A DNA stretch of 64,000 nucleotides. Source: Alopecurus myosuroides. Its lineage: Eukaryota; Streptophyta; Magnoliopsida; Poales; Poaceae. A model generated the notes under the pieces. It was not told the DNA's origin. It saw only the letters and a list, made by a program, of their open reading frames with translations, and ran no database searches. Below, piece by piece: positions 1 to 12,100 of this stretch. Positions within the stretch are counted from its first letter, which is position 1, and each line of letters begins with the position of its first letter. A program made the position numbers and the translations under genes. The DNA lies in assembly GCA_028641055.1 (NCBI GenBank), contig CM054061.1:62223904-62287903 (forward strand). The letters are read 5' to 3'.

Positions 1-850
1 GGCTGGCATATTTGTCTGCTTGGCGTAATATTGACACCCTGCACATGTATTTACCATGTGCTCAGCGTCTGTCTTGGCTGTTAGCCAGAAAAACCCTGCA
101 CGGAATGCTTTTTTGACTATGTTTTTTGATTGAGCATGATGTCCGCAATCTCCGGCATGGATTTCTTGCAGGATTTCTCGTCCTTCTTCTGGTGAAATAC
201 ATCGCAAAAAAATTCCGGTAGTACTGTGTTTATACAGGCAATTGTTAATTACCGTGTATCCTTTGCATCGACGCTGAATCTGTCTTTGCAAGACTTCGTC
301 TGCTCCATCCGGATACTTCTGATCAACTAAGAAGTTTAAATATGGAATTGTCCAATCCGGGTTAACGAGCATGACCTCCATTGACTCGGAAGCCAGAGGA
401 TAATCAACATCTCCACCTTTTATCGATGGTTCATACAAGTGTTGGACGAACACACCATGTGGTAGGATTTTTACCCTTTCTAACCCCATGCGGGCTAATG
501 CGTCCGCGTTCCAGTTTTCCTCCCTTTTTACATGAAGTACTTCAAATCCAAAGAAACAGATTGCAAACTCGTCCACCGTTCTCCGATATTCGGCCATGAT
601 GGGGCTTTTGGCATCCCAAGTTTGGTTGAGCGGATGCTGTACCAAATCTGAGTCGCCATAGCATAAGATGCGTTTGACACCTATTTCCTTTGCAATATGC
701 AAGCCGTGAAGTAGAGCTTCGTATTCTTCCACATTGTTACTGGCGTTGAAATGTATTTGTAGTACATATTCCATTGTATCTCCTTTAGGGGATTTTAGGA
801 ATACACCAGCTCCAGCACCCTCCTTCATCTTGGATCCGTCAAAGTGCATG
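1..850 (-). pseudogene. R1 pol: second RNase H domain and N-terminal integrase
   Basis: On the minus strand the frame after the stop near 851 begins IMHFDGSKM and carries RNase H motifs in order: MHFDGS, EYEALLHGL, GDSDLV and NADALARMG. A tether follows, then the start of integrase with the zinc-binding pattern HAGDCGHH and CAGCQYYAK, reaching the window edge. This is the 'archaic' second RNase H that Tat elements carry after the usual Gypsy one. The domain is separated from the upstream frame by an in-frame TAG at about 851, where the intact element C has a Trp codon. No frameshift is obvious within this piece. Confidence 0.85.
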
Positions 851-852
851 AT

Positions 853-2291
853 CTAGTACTCGGACTCCGGCATTGGTGTTTTTTCCATTGCTTCCGTCCA
901 GTCGGCGACAAAATCTGCCAGAACCTGGGATTTTATTGCCGTCCGGGGTTGGTACTTAATGTCGAATGTTGCTAGCTCGATGCCCCATTTGGCTACTCGG
1001 CCAGTTGCCTCCGCATTGTTTATTATATCCCCTAGTGGTGCTTTACATACCACTGGTATGGAATGTCCTTGGAAGTAATGGCGAAGTTTCCGAGATGCGA
1101 AAAATACGCCATATGCCAGTTTTTTATAGTGTGGGTACCTTTGTTTGGACTCGGAGAAAACTTCGCTTACATAGTATACTGGATGCTGATCCGGTATGCT
1201 TTGTTCGTCTTTCTTCCTTTCCACCACTATTACCGCACTAATAACCCGGTTTGTAGCCGTAAGGTACAGTAACATAGGTTCTTCGTCTTTTGGGATGCCA
1301 AAATCGGAGCTTTCATCAAAGTTTCTTTCAACTGGGTTAATGCTGCATCTGCTTCTTCTGTCCACTCGAATTTGTCGGATTTCTTCAACAACTTGTATAG
1401 TGGCAGAGCTTTGTCCCCTAGCCGGCTAATGAACCTGCTAACGGCTGCTACAGAACCCGTCAATCTTTGTACATCTTTTACGCACGTAGGCTTGGAGATG
1501 TTTAAGATTGCTTTGATCTTTTCTAGGGTTACTTCTATTCCTCTATGAGAAACAATGAATCCCAGAAGTTTTCCTGAGGGAACCCCGAATACGCACTTTA
1601 ATGGATTTAGCTTCATCTTATAAGTGCGCAAATTTTTGAAGGTTTCTCGCAAATCTTCAAGGAGCGTATCTTTCTCCTTGGACACGACAGCAATGTCGTC
1701 CACATAAACATGGACGTTTTTGCCGATCTGACTATGCAAACATCGTTGCATGCAACGCTGGTAAGTTGCACCGGCGTTCTTCAGGCCACAAGGCATGGTT
1801 AAGTAATAGTACGTCCCGTATGGGGTTATGAAGGAAGTTTTGATTTGATCTTCTACCTTCATGCGTATTTGACGATACCCGGAATATGCATCCAAAAAGC
1901 ATAAGAGCTCAGAGCCAGCAGTGGCATCTATTATTTGATCGATTCGCGGTAACGCAAACCTATCTTTTGGACACAATTTGTTCAAATCAGTATAATCTAT
2001 ACACATCCTAAGGGCAGTACTGTCTTTCTTCAGGACTAATACTGGGTTTGCTGACCATTCAGTATGTATAACTTCCCGGATAAAATCTGCTGCCAAAAGC
2101 CGGATAATCTCCTTGCCGATGGCCTTCCGTCTTCTTCTGTCAAATCGACGGAGACCTTGTTTGACGGGTTTAGATCCTGGAATCACCTTAAATTGATGCT
2201 CAGCAAGTTCCCTGGGTATGCCTGGCATGTCCGCAGGACACCATGCGAAAATGTCCCAGTTCTCACGGAGGAACTTGATGAGCTCGCCTTC
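853..2291 (-). pseudogene. R1 pol: reverse transcriptase and Gypsy RNase H, frameshifted
   Basis: The minus-strand RT reads from about 2228 (MPGIPRELAEHQF) and shows the fingers and palm motifs RMCIDYTDLNKLCPKD, FLDAYSGYRQI, MPCGLKNAGATYQR and the catalytic YVDD (YVDDIAVV). The thumb and connection end in a frame change near 1290-1300. The next frame (MLLYLTATNRV through QVLADFVADWTEAM) is the first RNase H and connection region, ending at the TAG at about 851. An in-frame stop near 2292 separates this from protease in the same frame. A Cys replaces the usual Phe of MPFG. The sequence is clearly of Tat type, related to the intact frame of C. Confidence 0.88.
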
Positions 2292-3089
2292 CTATTTGTC
2301 CGTCATCCCAGTTCCTACTACGACAAACTTTGTCGGATCTTTAGGATCTAGGATTACCTGTCTTGTGTTCTTGAAAGCTTTGAAGCTGTCTGCAGGCTTC
2401 CGGCTTTCCTTTCCTGCCGGCATTTCTGTCGGCGATACTTCTTTTGCCAGCCCTTTCAATTCTTCCTTTGCTATCACTTTTTCAGCGCAAAGGGCGTTTT
2501 CTTTTTCCAGCTCGTTTGCCAGCTTGAAGTCTCCTGTTATGGTAATTACTCCTCCTTTGGGCCCTGGCATCTTCAGCTTGTTATAAATATAACATGATCT
2601 TGCCATGAATTTGGCGAAAGCTGGACGTCCGAGTATTGCGTGATACACGCTTTCGAACGGCACAACCTCGAAGGATAGTTTTTCCTGACGGAAGTGATCT
2701 TTGTCTCCAAAGGTCACATCTAGGGAAATTTCTCCTAGGGATCGTGCTTGTCTGCCAGGGACGATGCCGTGAAAACGTATGTTGTTATGATTGAGTTGGG
2801 TCTCCGAGATTCGCAGATGCTTCAGTGTATCCAGGTACATTATGTTAATGCTGGATCCTCCATCCATAAGCACTCTTTTTAGCCTAATGTTTTGAACAAT
2901 AGGACTTACAATTAGAGCTTGCGTGCCGGGTTCAGGGATATTCCCGGGATGATCAGACTGATCCCAGGTAATTGGTGTATTTGAGTATTTCAAGAATTTC
3001 GGGGTTGCAGGGACAACCGCGTTTATTTCTCGAAGCGTTCTCTTTGCCACCTTTGCTGAGGGAGTTGCCAGGAAAGTTAGGTGCATTCT
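2292..3089 (-). pseudogene. R1 aspartic protease segment
   Basis: The minus-strand frame contains ITWDQSDHPGNIPEPGTQAL, then the protease active-site motif VLMDGGSSINIMYLDTL and a flap region (FHGIVPGRQARSLGEISLD, ILGRPAFAKFMAR). This layout matches the protease of plant Tat elements, where DGGSS replaces the usual DTG or DSG. It ends at an in-frame TAG after GTGMTDK and continues in the same frame into the pre-RT linker. Upstream, stops near 3090-3110 separate it from gag. Confidence 0.85.
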
Positions 3090-3269
3090 CCATCAACTCT
3101 CGGAAACTTAGGCTCGCCTTTTCGCTGCTGTTCCTGGATTTTTTTCGTCAGTGTCCATTTCACTGTCTTCTTTTTCAGCTTCTGGCTTTTGCTTGGAGAA
3201 TTTCCTTTTGGAATTCTTCCCTTTGTTTCCGGATCCTGCACTGCCTTTCATATGCTTGTTCAGCCGACA

Positions 3270-4639
3270 TTGTGCGTTGGTGTGGGTGGGTTTCCCAAAT
3301 TGCGAGTGGTGGACGCAGTTTTCCGACTTTATCTTTTCCCACTCTTCCTTGGTGTAATTAATCGGTTATGTACTGCGTCCTTTCCACATGTTCCCATTTT
3401 CTCTTCCAAAGGCTATGTTAACTTCTTTGTGCTTTTGTGTTGCATCTGGAGTTCCTTTTTTCTCAGGGCGAGGGGTCCTTTTGGCCTGTATCAGTGTATC
3501 GATATTGCCTCCTCTTGCTCTGATGTCGTCCTCGGCTGCTGCGTGTTCATTAGCGGTTGTAAGCATAGATCCGAGATCTTTGTGCTTTTTGGAACCGATC
3601 ATGAATGGCACAAGTCCGGGTTTTAGGCCATTGACGAAAGCATGCATTGCTTGAACGTCAGTTACTCCAGAGCAACTATTCTTCATTGCAGTCCACCTTG
3701 AGATGAAATCCACGTATGGTTTATCCTCAAATTGGGTGCATCGATTTAACTGGTTGATGCTGTTTGGGCGCTTGTAAGTTCCCCTGAAATGCTGAGTAAA
3801 TACTCTTGCCATATCATCCCAACTATCAACAGTCCTTGACGGTAATCCATTGATCCAATCTCTGGCTCCATCCAGTAACATTAGGGGGAGGAATTTTACT
3901 GCCTCCAGGTCTGTCCCATTGTTGATCTGAACGGTTGTATAATAGTCTGAGAGCCAGGTATCCGGGTTTGTGCTACCGGTATACTTGGTATGCAGAGTTA
4001 TTCTTCGGATCCTATCAGTGAAACACTTGGGTCCAAAGTATAAATCATCTCTTTCCGCTCTGTCTATATGTGCGGAGTATCTGCCGGCTGAATGGACAGA
4101 AGGGGATCTGCTCGGTTCTTTTCCATTGTGGCGCGGCCGCGCTTTTCCGGGATTGTCTCTGTTTAGTCCGTGATCGTGTCCTTTGGGATAAGGTGGAGTT
4201 CTACTCCTGTATCTTTCCTTATTCCTGGGGGGCGTCCGGGATCTCTCACGCCTGTGAGGTATATCCTGTCTTCCAGCATTTTCTGCCGGGCGTCTCGGAG
4301 GCGGCATTGATTTTCCGTCCTTCCGGTTTTTCTCTTCCCGATCATGGGGGTTAATTCCATCTTTCGCGAGATGGGATCCGGTTCTGGACGCTTCATCCCT
4401 ATTGTCGGGTTTTTTCTTGTCCTTTCTCGGATCTGATTTCTTCTCTTTTGAATTGTTTGAATCTCCGGGTTCTTCAGGTCCAGGTGCTCCAGCGGCGCAT
4501 GTAGCTGTCTTGCATAGGGCAGAGTCTTCATGTAATTTCCCTGATCGTTCTTACGCTCGCTGTTGCTGTTGCAACGCTTTTCCTAGGAAAGCGTACACCC
4601 CTTGCAGTTTTTCACCGTTGGAGTACATATTATTGTTGA
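3270..4639 (-). pseudogene. R1 gag core and zinc-knuckle region
   Basis: The longest open piece (4307-3366) starts MPPPRRPAENAGRQ, is rich in Arg and Pro, then enters the retrotransposon gag domain: GSTNPDTWLSDYYTTVQ, LMLLDGARDWINGLP, WDDMARVFTQHFRGTYKRP, FEDKPYVDFISRWTAMKNSC. Downstream of a stop at 3366 the same frame has a Cys-His cluster, CVHHSQFGKPTHTNAQC, at the zinc-knuckle position. Upstream, residues encoded at about 4554-4639 (ending GKALQQQQRA before a stop at 4551) join the N-terminal gag region displaced to 13.1-14.4 kb by the LARD insertion. Gag forms the particle shell and binds RNA; this copy is broken by stops and by the insertion. Confidence 0.85.
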
Positions 4640-4644
4640 GGATG

Positions 4645-7600
4645 TGTAACACCCGGGGGGATTTCCCCCAAATAGGATTTGGTTGTTTTTCTTTTTGCTT
4701 TGCATCACATGCATCATATGCATTGCACCTTGTTTTCAAAACAACTTAAAAGTTCAAACCAATTTAAACTTTCAAACATGTCCAAAGTTTCCAATTAAAA
4801 ATTGCAAACTAAACAACTCAAATTGTTTTCAATAGTTTTGAATGCTAATTATTTAAATTGCCTGGTTAATAAAACCCCTTTTATTAAAACCCTAAATTAA
4901 ATTTCAACTTCAAATTCAAACATGAGCACAATTTGAATTTTGAAAAAACAAAATAGCATGCAACTGGGCTTTAGTGCTGGTTAACCCACTAAAAATAATT
5001 GTGGGATAAAAATCCCAAAACTTGATATCCTTTTCTCTTCTTTTTCTTTTCTACAAAAAAAGGGAAAAGGAATAAAAACAGAGCTGGGGGAGGCAGGCCA
5101 GCCCAAAAAGGGCCCGTCCACCTACAACCCCACTCGATCCAGCCCAACAGCCCAACCCCCCCTTCTTCTTCGTACGGACAGACAGGAGGGGGATGTCGCT
5201 GTCCACCATGGCCCCCACCTCCACCTGCTCCTTCCCCTCCATATCTACCTACCCCGGCGCCTCCCCTTGCAACCCTAGCCTCCCTCCTCTCTCCTTCCTC
5301 CCTCGCGCCGCCACCTTCTCCCTTCCCCTCCTTCCTCCACTGTATCTGAATTTCTGTCACGCCTCCGTGGCCGACAATTGCCGCCCATGGCGTCGTGGCT
5401 GCGCTTGCCTTCGCGGTACCTTCTTCCCGGGAACGGAAAGGTGGCACCACCCTCTTCGTCCTCGCCGAAATCGGGGCCGGAGATGCCCCGGGCTGTCCCC
5501 GCCGTCCACCTTCTTCCCCGGCGAGCTGCTGTACCGAGGATGACTCCGTCAGGCCCGGGAGCCCCCTTCGCACGTCGGCCCTCCTCGAACCCCTCGTGAG
5601 CCCCCCACGACCCCCTCTTCCCTCGCCCGCACGCTGCACCCCCTAGCCCGCACAGCAGCGCAACATCGCTGCAGATCACCGCCGTTCGCCGTCCGCCTCT
5701 CTCTGTCACCGTCGCGTGCGGGTGGTTTTCAGTTTCGTCAGTTCGCAATCCGCAGCAGCACCTCAAAAAGGTTCAGTTCTGTTTTGTGTTCAAACCAACA
5801 GCAGCAGCGCAGTGGCTATTGCCTCTGTCTTCCGCCCGCGAGCGCCCGGGTTCGAACCCCCGCTTGGCCGATTAAAGGCCCCATTTTTGGGCCATTTTCC
5901 ACCGCGCTACGGGCCCCGCCCGTCGGCGACCCCCTGTGCCACCTCGTCCTCCACCCATGCCACTTGTGCGCCAGCATGGCCTCAGGCCTGCGCGGCAGAC
6001 GCAGTGGCTAGGTTCCACCCCGGTGAGAAACCCCTCCAGATCTAGATCTGGATCCACACTTTGCACCGAGCCCCCCTATCTTTTTCCTGTTTTGCACAGA
6101 AGCCCCTCCACGCACTGTTTCCTTCAAAGCAGGCCCCTCTATTTTGGCAGATTAGCCCCTAAACTTCTTTTGCCCATATCTTTCAAACCACATCTCCAAA
6201 TAATTCAAACTTTATATGTATCCCATGATAAATTAAATTCTCTACATGTCTAAATCATTTGTATACTGTTTTGAACATTTCAAATGGTTTCAAAAATTCA
6301 AATTCAAACAACTCTTTCAAATTTGGTCAAATTCATAACTATTTCAAATTTAATTCAAATGGCCCATGTAAAATATGTTTTCCATGCAAAATTGAACAAG
6401 CTTTCCAAATATAAACTTTGTTTTCTATTTTGAATAAATTAAATTGCTGAAAACAACTATTTCTTAATTAATGCATTTAAAATTGTCAATTTAATAACTT
6501 GCTCATTTTAAATCCAAATTCAACAAATGAAATATGTATTCCATCTAAAATTATGTGTTCTTTCCAAATATAAATTTTGTTATCTGTTTTGAACATTTAA
6601 AATTGGTGAAAACAACAAATGTTTGTTTAAATCATTTAAAATGCCAAAGTTCATAACTTAACAAATAAAATTCCAAACTTGGTAAACAACATATCAAACT
6701 GAAGCTATTGTTGTTTTCTTATTGTTTTCATCATCCATGCATCATTCTAATCAACTTTCACATGATGGTTATTTGTAGATCATTTAATTCAACATTAATT
6801 CATGGGCTTTTCCATATGCAATCCAAATTGCATATAGACCCATTTAAATATGTTTACCATGTCAACTAGTTTATCTTTGATGCATCCTTAAACTTGTCAT
6901 GCATCCATATCTTGATCATGCTGGATCTTTTGCCGTAGAAGTAATTGTTGCATCCGGTGTTTGTTCTAGTTCGTTGCTTCTTCGCGGATAGGACGTTGAG
7001 ATGATGTGAGCAACGACAAGTTCTGCGGATGTATCTCTACTTGCTGGATTCCAGGCAAGTATACTCACTTGCTGCCTATGGCTGCCTTTCATCACTTGTT
7101 ACCGATTCTTTCCGTTTTCCTTATGCTAGCCTTATGATTCGATGCTTGTGTCTCGATCCTATCATATGTTTACCTTGCAACCATGATATAGCCCTCCTTC
7201 CACTTCCTATTATCTGTTGATTGTTTACCTTGTTGGCCTCGTGTCGTAGTTGCATACTTAGTGTTGTTTGCGCCCGAGTCTTGTTATCCGTCTTATCACC
7301 TGTTTCGTTTGATAGTTGGGTTTCAACTTAATCAACAACTTGTTAATGTTTTGGGTAATATTAATTTGATGATAAGGCACCGACAGGAGGCCCGGTGTGG
7401 TTTTGAGGCCTGCTAGTGTCGAACTTAATTAGGAAAAGGGTCTTGTCCTCCGATCCATGATGAGCGCACTAACCGCATGTGGGAAGCGAGTATGGGCGCC
7501 CCCCGCAACTTTGATTCGATTCGCATCTCGTCCAAATCGCCTCATTTAGTTTGGGTTTTCCATTTGCCGCATGCATATGCAGGTGCGAACCCTTGGCGCT

Positions 7601-8644
7601 AGGGTGGAACTTTTTTAGTCGGCATTTAGGGAGACACGTTCTTAGAGTGCTATGAGGGTCCCCTTTTCTTCGTGGGGCTTTATTAGCCGTGCGGTCAATT
7701 GCACGGGGTTCTTTGGGCTTGATGCGAAGAAGAGTTGGGTTGTGTTGAGTGCCTCGCTTGGTGGAAGGGCCTTTCCATCTGGCGGGTCATTCTTACGTGT
7801 ACGGCCAAATTGGTGCATCCCTGCAGGGTTAAATCTTCTCGAGAAGCCGTGTTGTCCGCGGTTATGGATGTCTTGGTGAAAGTGCTGGCTAACAAGTACT
7901 CAGACAACTTACACTTAACGATGATAACTTGACTAGTAACATAGATAACCTCCACCATAAAAATGAATGTCACCTTAATCAACCGTGTGAGTTTCCTTGG
8001 GTTGCTTCCTTAGTAGGGGGTAACATTGGATGGGTATTGTTTGGTGAGTAGTTATAGTTGGTTCTGATACGCTATCTTATCCCTTTCTTTTAGCCGAATG
8101 TTGTAGTGTGTCTCTGTAGTTAGTTAGTGCAGCCCGCTGCCGCTCCTTTGCAATAATCCCTTCCTTTCCGTTGTACCCAAAGTATTTGTATCTTGTGATG
8201 ATTGGTTACGCTGGTATTTTGTGAGTATGGTTTATCCACTTGCCAGTACTTAACCGTACTGACCCACGAATCCATTTCGTGGCTGCATATTCCACATTGC
8301 AGTCAACAGGTTTGAAGTCTGACGACGTTAGCTTGGGAATCTCTCCGGCTTGGCCTAGGCAGGGATTGGACGCTATCGGTTATCTTCAGGACTCTTAGTC
8401 CAATTTGTATCTTGTCGGTAGTCGGACACTATGTTGTTTCTTCCGCTGTTATTTGGATCTTTGTATTGTATCAGTTGGATCCTTGACTCGTTTGAGTCGT
8501 CTTGTATCTACCTCCTCTGTTGTTGTTGTGGATTATTCGTGAACTGTTGTAATGTTATCACAAGTGGCAACCTGGAATCGGTTATTATGTGGATTTTGGC
8601 GGAAATGCTGAAATCTGCATAGTGCCCGATCTCGGGGCGTCACA
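4645..8644 (+). repeat. LARD 5' LTR
   Basis: This 4.0-kb LTR starts TGTAACACCCGG and ends CGTCACA. Its left fifth includes a C-rich, low-complexity tract (about 5180-6010) followed by very AT-rich sequence with repeated CAAATT-like words (about 6150-6900). Compared with the 3' LTR it has about 15 bp extra near 5105 (AAAAAGGGCCCGTCC) and a shorter segment near 8375. Open frames in the C-rich tract on both strands look like composition artefacts. Confidence 0.92.
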
Positions 8645-9144
8645 AATGGTATTAGAGCATGGTTTCCGATTCCCAATGTTGTTTCGATACGAATGGTTAT
8701 CGAAGCAACGGGTCCGCAAAGCCTGTAGGATAACCTCGCTAACGGTCGTGTTCTTAGAGTGTCAAAAACTATTTGTGCAAAACCTGTTTTGGAAACCTCT
8801 CGATAGGATTCTTGTTTTCTCCTTATCTCTATTCTATTTCTCCTCTCATCTTATTTGTTTTGGAGTCTCTCTCCCTCTCAATCTTTCAAAGTGTTAGGCT
8901 TTCTATGTGGGTGGACGTTCTCTTAGCCTTATATCCTAATAGGTTCGATCTTCGGAAGGTTCTCACCGGAAGAGCATCATCATCAACAACGAGCAAGAAT
9001 CTCTTGTTAGTGGTGTCGAGAAGCCCTTGTTAGTGGTGTCGAGGAGATCAACTGGAAGCATGAAGAATCGATAGTCGAACTTCTTTCCCCTCCCGGGTTA
9101 GTGGGTGGATTGCGAGGGCGCAATCCCTTGTTACTAGTGTCGTC
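8645..9144 (+). other. LARD internal region (500 bp, non-coding)
   Basis: The region begins with the primer site and holds no convincing protein. A word close to CCCTTGTTAGTGGTGTCG occurs three times (about 9001, 9027 and 9126), the last copy directly abutting the 3' LTR. I see no purine-rich tract at the junction with the 3' LTR, which is unusual for an element that must have been reverse transcribed. Confidence 0.8.
8647..8658 (+). other. LARD primer binding site, tRNA-Met type
   Basis: TGGTATTAGAGC lies two bases after the 5' LTR. It differs at one base from TGGTATCAGAGC, the site complementary to the 3' end of plant initiator tRNA-Met used by many Copia and chromovirus elements. Confidence 0.85.
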
Positions 9145-12100
9145 TGTAACACCCGGGGGGATTTCCCCCAAATAGGATTTGGTTGTTTTTCTTTTTGCTT
9201 TGCATCACATGCATCATATGCATTGCACCTTGTTTTCAAAACAACTTAAAAAGTTCAAACCAATTTAAACTTTCAAACATGTCCAAAGTTTCCAATTAAA
9301 AATTGCAAACTAAACAACTCAAATTGTTTTCAATAGTTTTGAATGCTAATTATTTAAATTGCCTGGTTAATAAAACCCCTTTTATTAAAACCCTAAATTA
9401 AATTTCAACTTCAAAGTCAAACATGAGCACATTTTGAATTCTGAAAAAACAAAATAGCATGCAACTGGGCGTTAGTGCTGGTTAACCCACTAAAAATAAT
9501 TGTGGAATAAAAATCCCAAAACTTGATCTCCTTTTCTCTTCTTTTTCTTTTCTACAAAAAAAAGGGGAAAAGAATAAAAACAGAGCTGGGGGAGGCAGGC
9601 CAGCCCACCTACAACCCCACTCGATCCAGCCCAGCAGCCCAACCCCCCTTCTTCTTCGTACGGACAGACAGGAGGGGGATGTCGCTGTCCACCATGGCCC
9701 CCACCTCCACCTGCTCCTTCCCCTCCATATCTACCTACCCCGGCGCCTCCCCTTGCAACCCTAGCCTCCCTCCTCTCTCCTTCCTCCCTCGCGCCGCCAC
9801 CTTCTCCCTTCCCCTCCTTCCTCCACTGTATCTGAATTTCTGTCACGCCTCCGTGGCCGACAATTGCCGCCCATGGCGTCGTGGCTGCGCTTGCCTTGGC
9901 GGTACCTTCTTCCCGGGAACGGAAAGGTGGCACCACCCTCTTCGTCCTCGCCGGAAATCGGGGCCGGAGATGCCCCGGGCTGTCTCCGCCGTCCACCTTC
10001 TTCCCCGGCGAGCTGCTGTACCGAGGATGACTCCGTCAGGCTCAGGAGCCCCCTTCGCACGTCGGCCCTCCTCGAACCCCTCGGTGAGCCCCCCACGACC
10101 CCCTCTTCCCTCGCCCGCACGCTGCCCCCCTAGCCCGCACAGCAACGCAGCATCGCTGCAGATCATCGCCGTTCGCCGTCCGCCTCTCTCTGTCACCGTC
10201 GCGTGCGGGTGGTTTTCAGTTTCGTCAGTTCGCAATCCGCAGCAGCACCTCAAAAAGGTTCAGTTCTGTTTTGTGTTCAAACCAACAGCAGCAGCGCAGT
10301 GGCTATTGCCTCTGTCTTCCGCCAGCGAGCGCCCGGGTTCGAACCCCCGCTTGGCCGATTAAAGGCCCCATTTTTGGGCCATTTTCCACCGCGCTGTGGG
10401 CCCCGCCCGTCAGCGACCCCCTGTGCCACCTCGTCCTCCACCCATGCCACTTGTGCGCCAGCATGGCCTCGGGCCCGCGCGGCAGACGCAGTGGCTAGGT
10501 TCCACCCCGGTGAGAAACCCCTCCAGATCTAGATCTGGATCCACACTTTGCACCGAGCCCCCTATCTTTTTCCTGTTTTGCACAGAAGCCCCTCCACGCA
10601 CTGTTTCCTTCAAAGCAGGCCCCTGTATTTTGGCAGATTAGCCCCTAAACTTCTTTTGCCCATATCTTTCAAACCACATCTCCAAATAATTCAAACTTTA
10701 TATGTATCCCATGATAAATTAAATTCTCTACATGTCTAAACCATTTGTATACTGTTTTGAACATTTCAAATGGTTTCAAAAATTCAAATACAAACAACTC
10801 TTTCAAATTTGGTCAAATTCATAACTATTTCAAATTTAATTCAAATGGCCCATGTAAAATATGTTTTCCATGCAAAATTGAACAAGCTTTCCAAATATAA
10901 ACTTTGTTTTCTATTTTGAATAAATTAAATTGCTGAAAACAACTATTTCTTAATTAATGCATTTAAAATTGTCAATTTAATAACTTGCTCATTTTAAATC
11001 CAAATTCAACAAATGAAATATGTATTCCATCTAAAATTATGTGTTCTTTCCAAATATAAATTTTGTTATCTGTTTTGAACATTTAAAATTGGTGAAAACA
11101 ACAAATGTTTGTTTAAATCATTTAAAATGCCAAAGTTCATAACTTAACAAATAAAATTCCAAACTTGGTAAACAACATATCAAACTGAAGCTATTGTTGT
11201 TTTCTTATTGTTTTCATCATCCATGCATCATTCTAATCAACTTTCACATGATGGTTATTTGTAGATCATTTAATTCAACATTAATTCATGGGCTTTTCCA
11301 TATGCAATCCAAATTGCATATAGACCCATTTAAATATGTTTACCATGTCAACTAGTTTATCTTTGATGTATCCTTAAACTTGTCATGCATCCATATCTTG
11401 ATCATGCTGGATCTTTTGCCGTAGAAGTAATTGTTGCATCCGGTGTTTGTTCTAGTTCGTTGCTTCTTCGCGGATAGGACGTTGAGATGATGTGAGCAAC
11501 GACAAGTTCTGCGGATGTACCTCTACTTGCTGGATTCCAGGCAAGTATACTCACTTGCTGCCTATGGCTGCCTTTCATCACTTGTTACCGATTCTTTCCG
11601 TTTTCCTTATGCTAGCCTTATGATTCGATGTTTGTGTCTCGATCCTATCATATGTTTACCTTGCAACCATGATATAGCCCTCCTTCCACTTCCTATTATC
11701 TGTTGATTGTTTACCTTGTTGGCCTCGTGTCGTAGTTGCATGCTTAGTGTTGTTTGCGCTCGAGTCTTGTTGTCCGTCTTATCACCTGTTTAGTTTGATA
11801 GTTGGGTTTCAACTTAATCAACAACTTGTTAATGTTTTGGGTAATATTAATTTGATGATAAGGCACCGGCAGGAGGCCCGGTGTGGTTTTGAGGCCTGCT
11901 AGTGTCGAACTTAATTAGGAAAAGGGTCTTGTCCTCCGATCCATGATGAGCGCACTAACCGCATGTGGGAAGCGAGTATGGGCGCCCCCACAACTTTGAT
12001 TCGATTCGCATCTCGTCCAAATCGCCTCATTTAGTTCGGGTTTTCCATTTGCCGCATGCATATGCAGGTGCGAACCCTTGGCGCCAGGGTGGAACTTTTG

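Noticed and set aside
4989..5766. Gly/Arg-rich minus-strand frames in the LARD 5' LTR
   Set aside because: They are the opposite-strand reading of the same C-rich tract and no longer open consistently in the second LTR copy.
5849..5859. GGTTCGAACCC as a pol III B box in the LARD LTR
   Set aside because: No A box at proper spacing and no tRNA-like fold around it; the word alone is not enough.
9523..10362. Plus-strand frame of 279 codons in the LARD 3' LTR
   Set aside because: It is composed of C-rich low-complexity sequence, and the equivalent 5' LTR sequence breaks the frame with small indels. No domain is visible.
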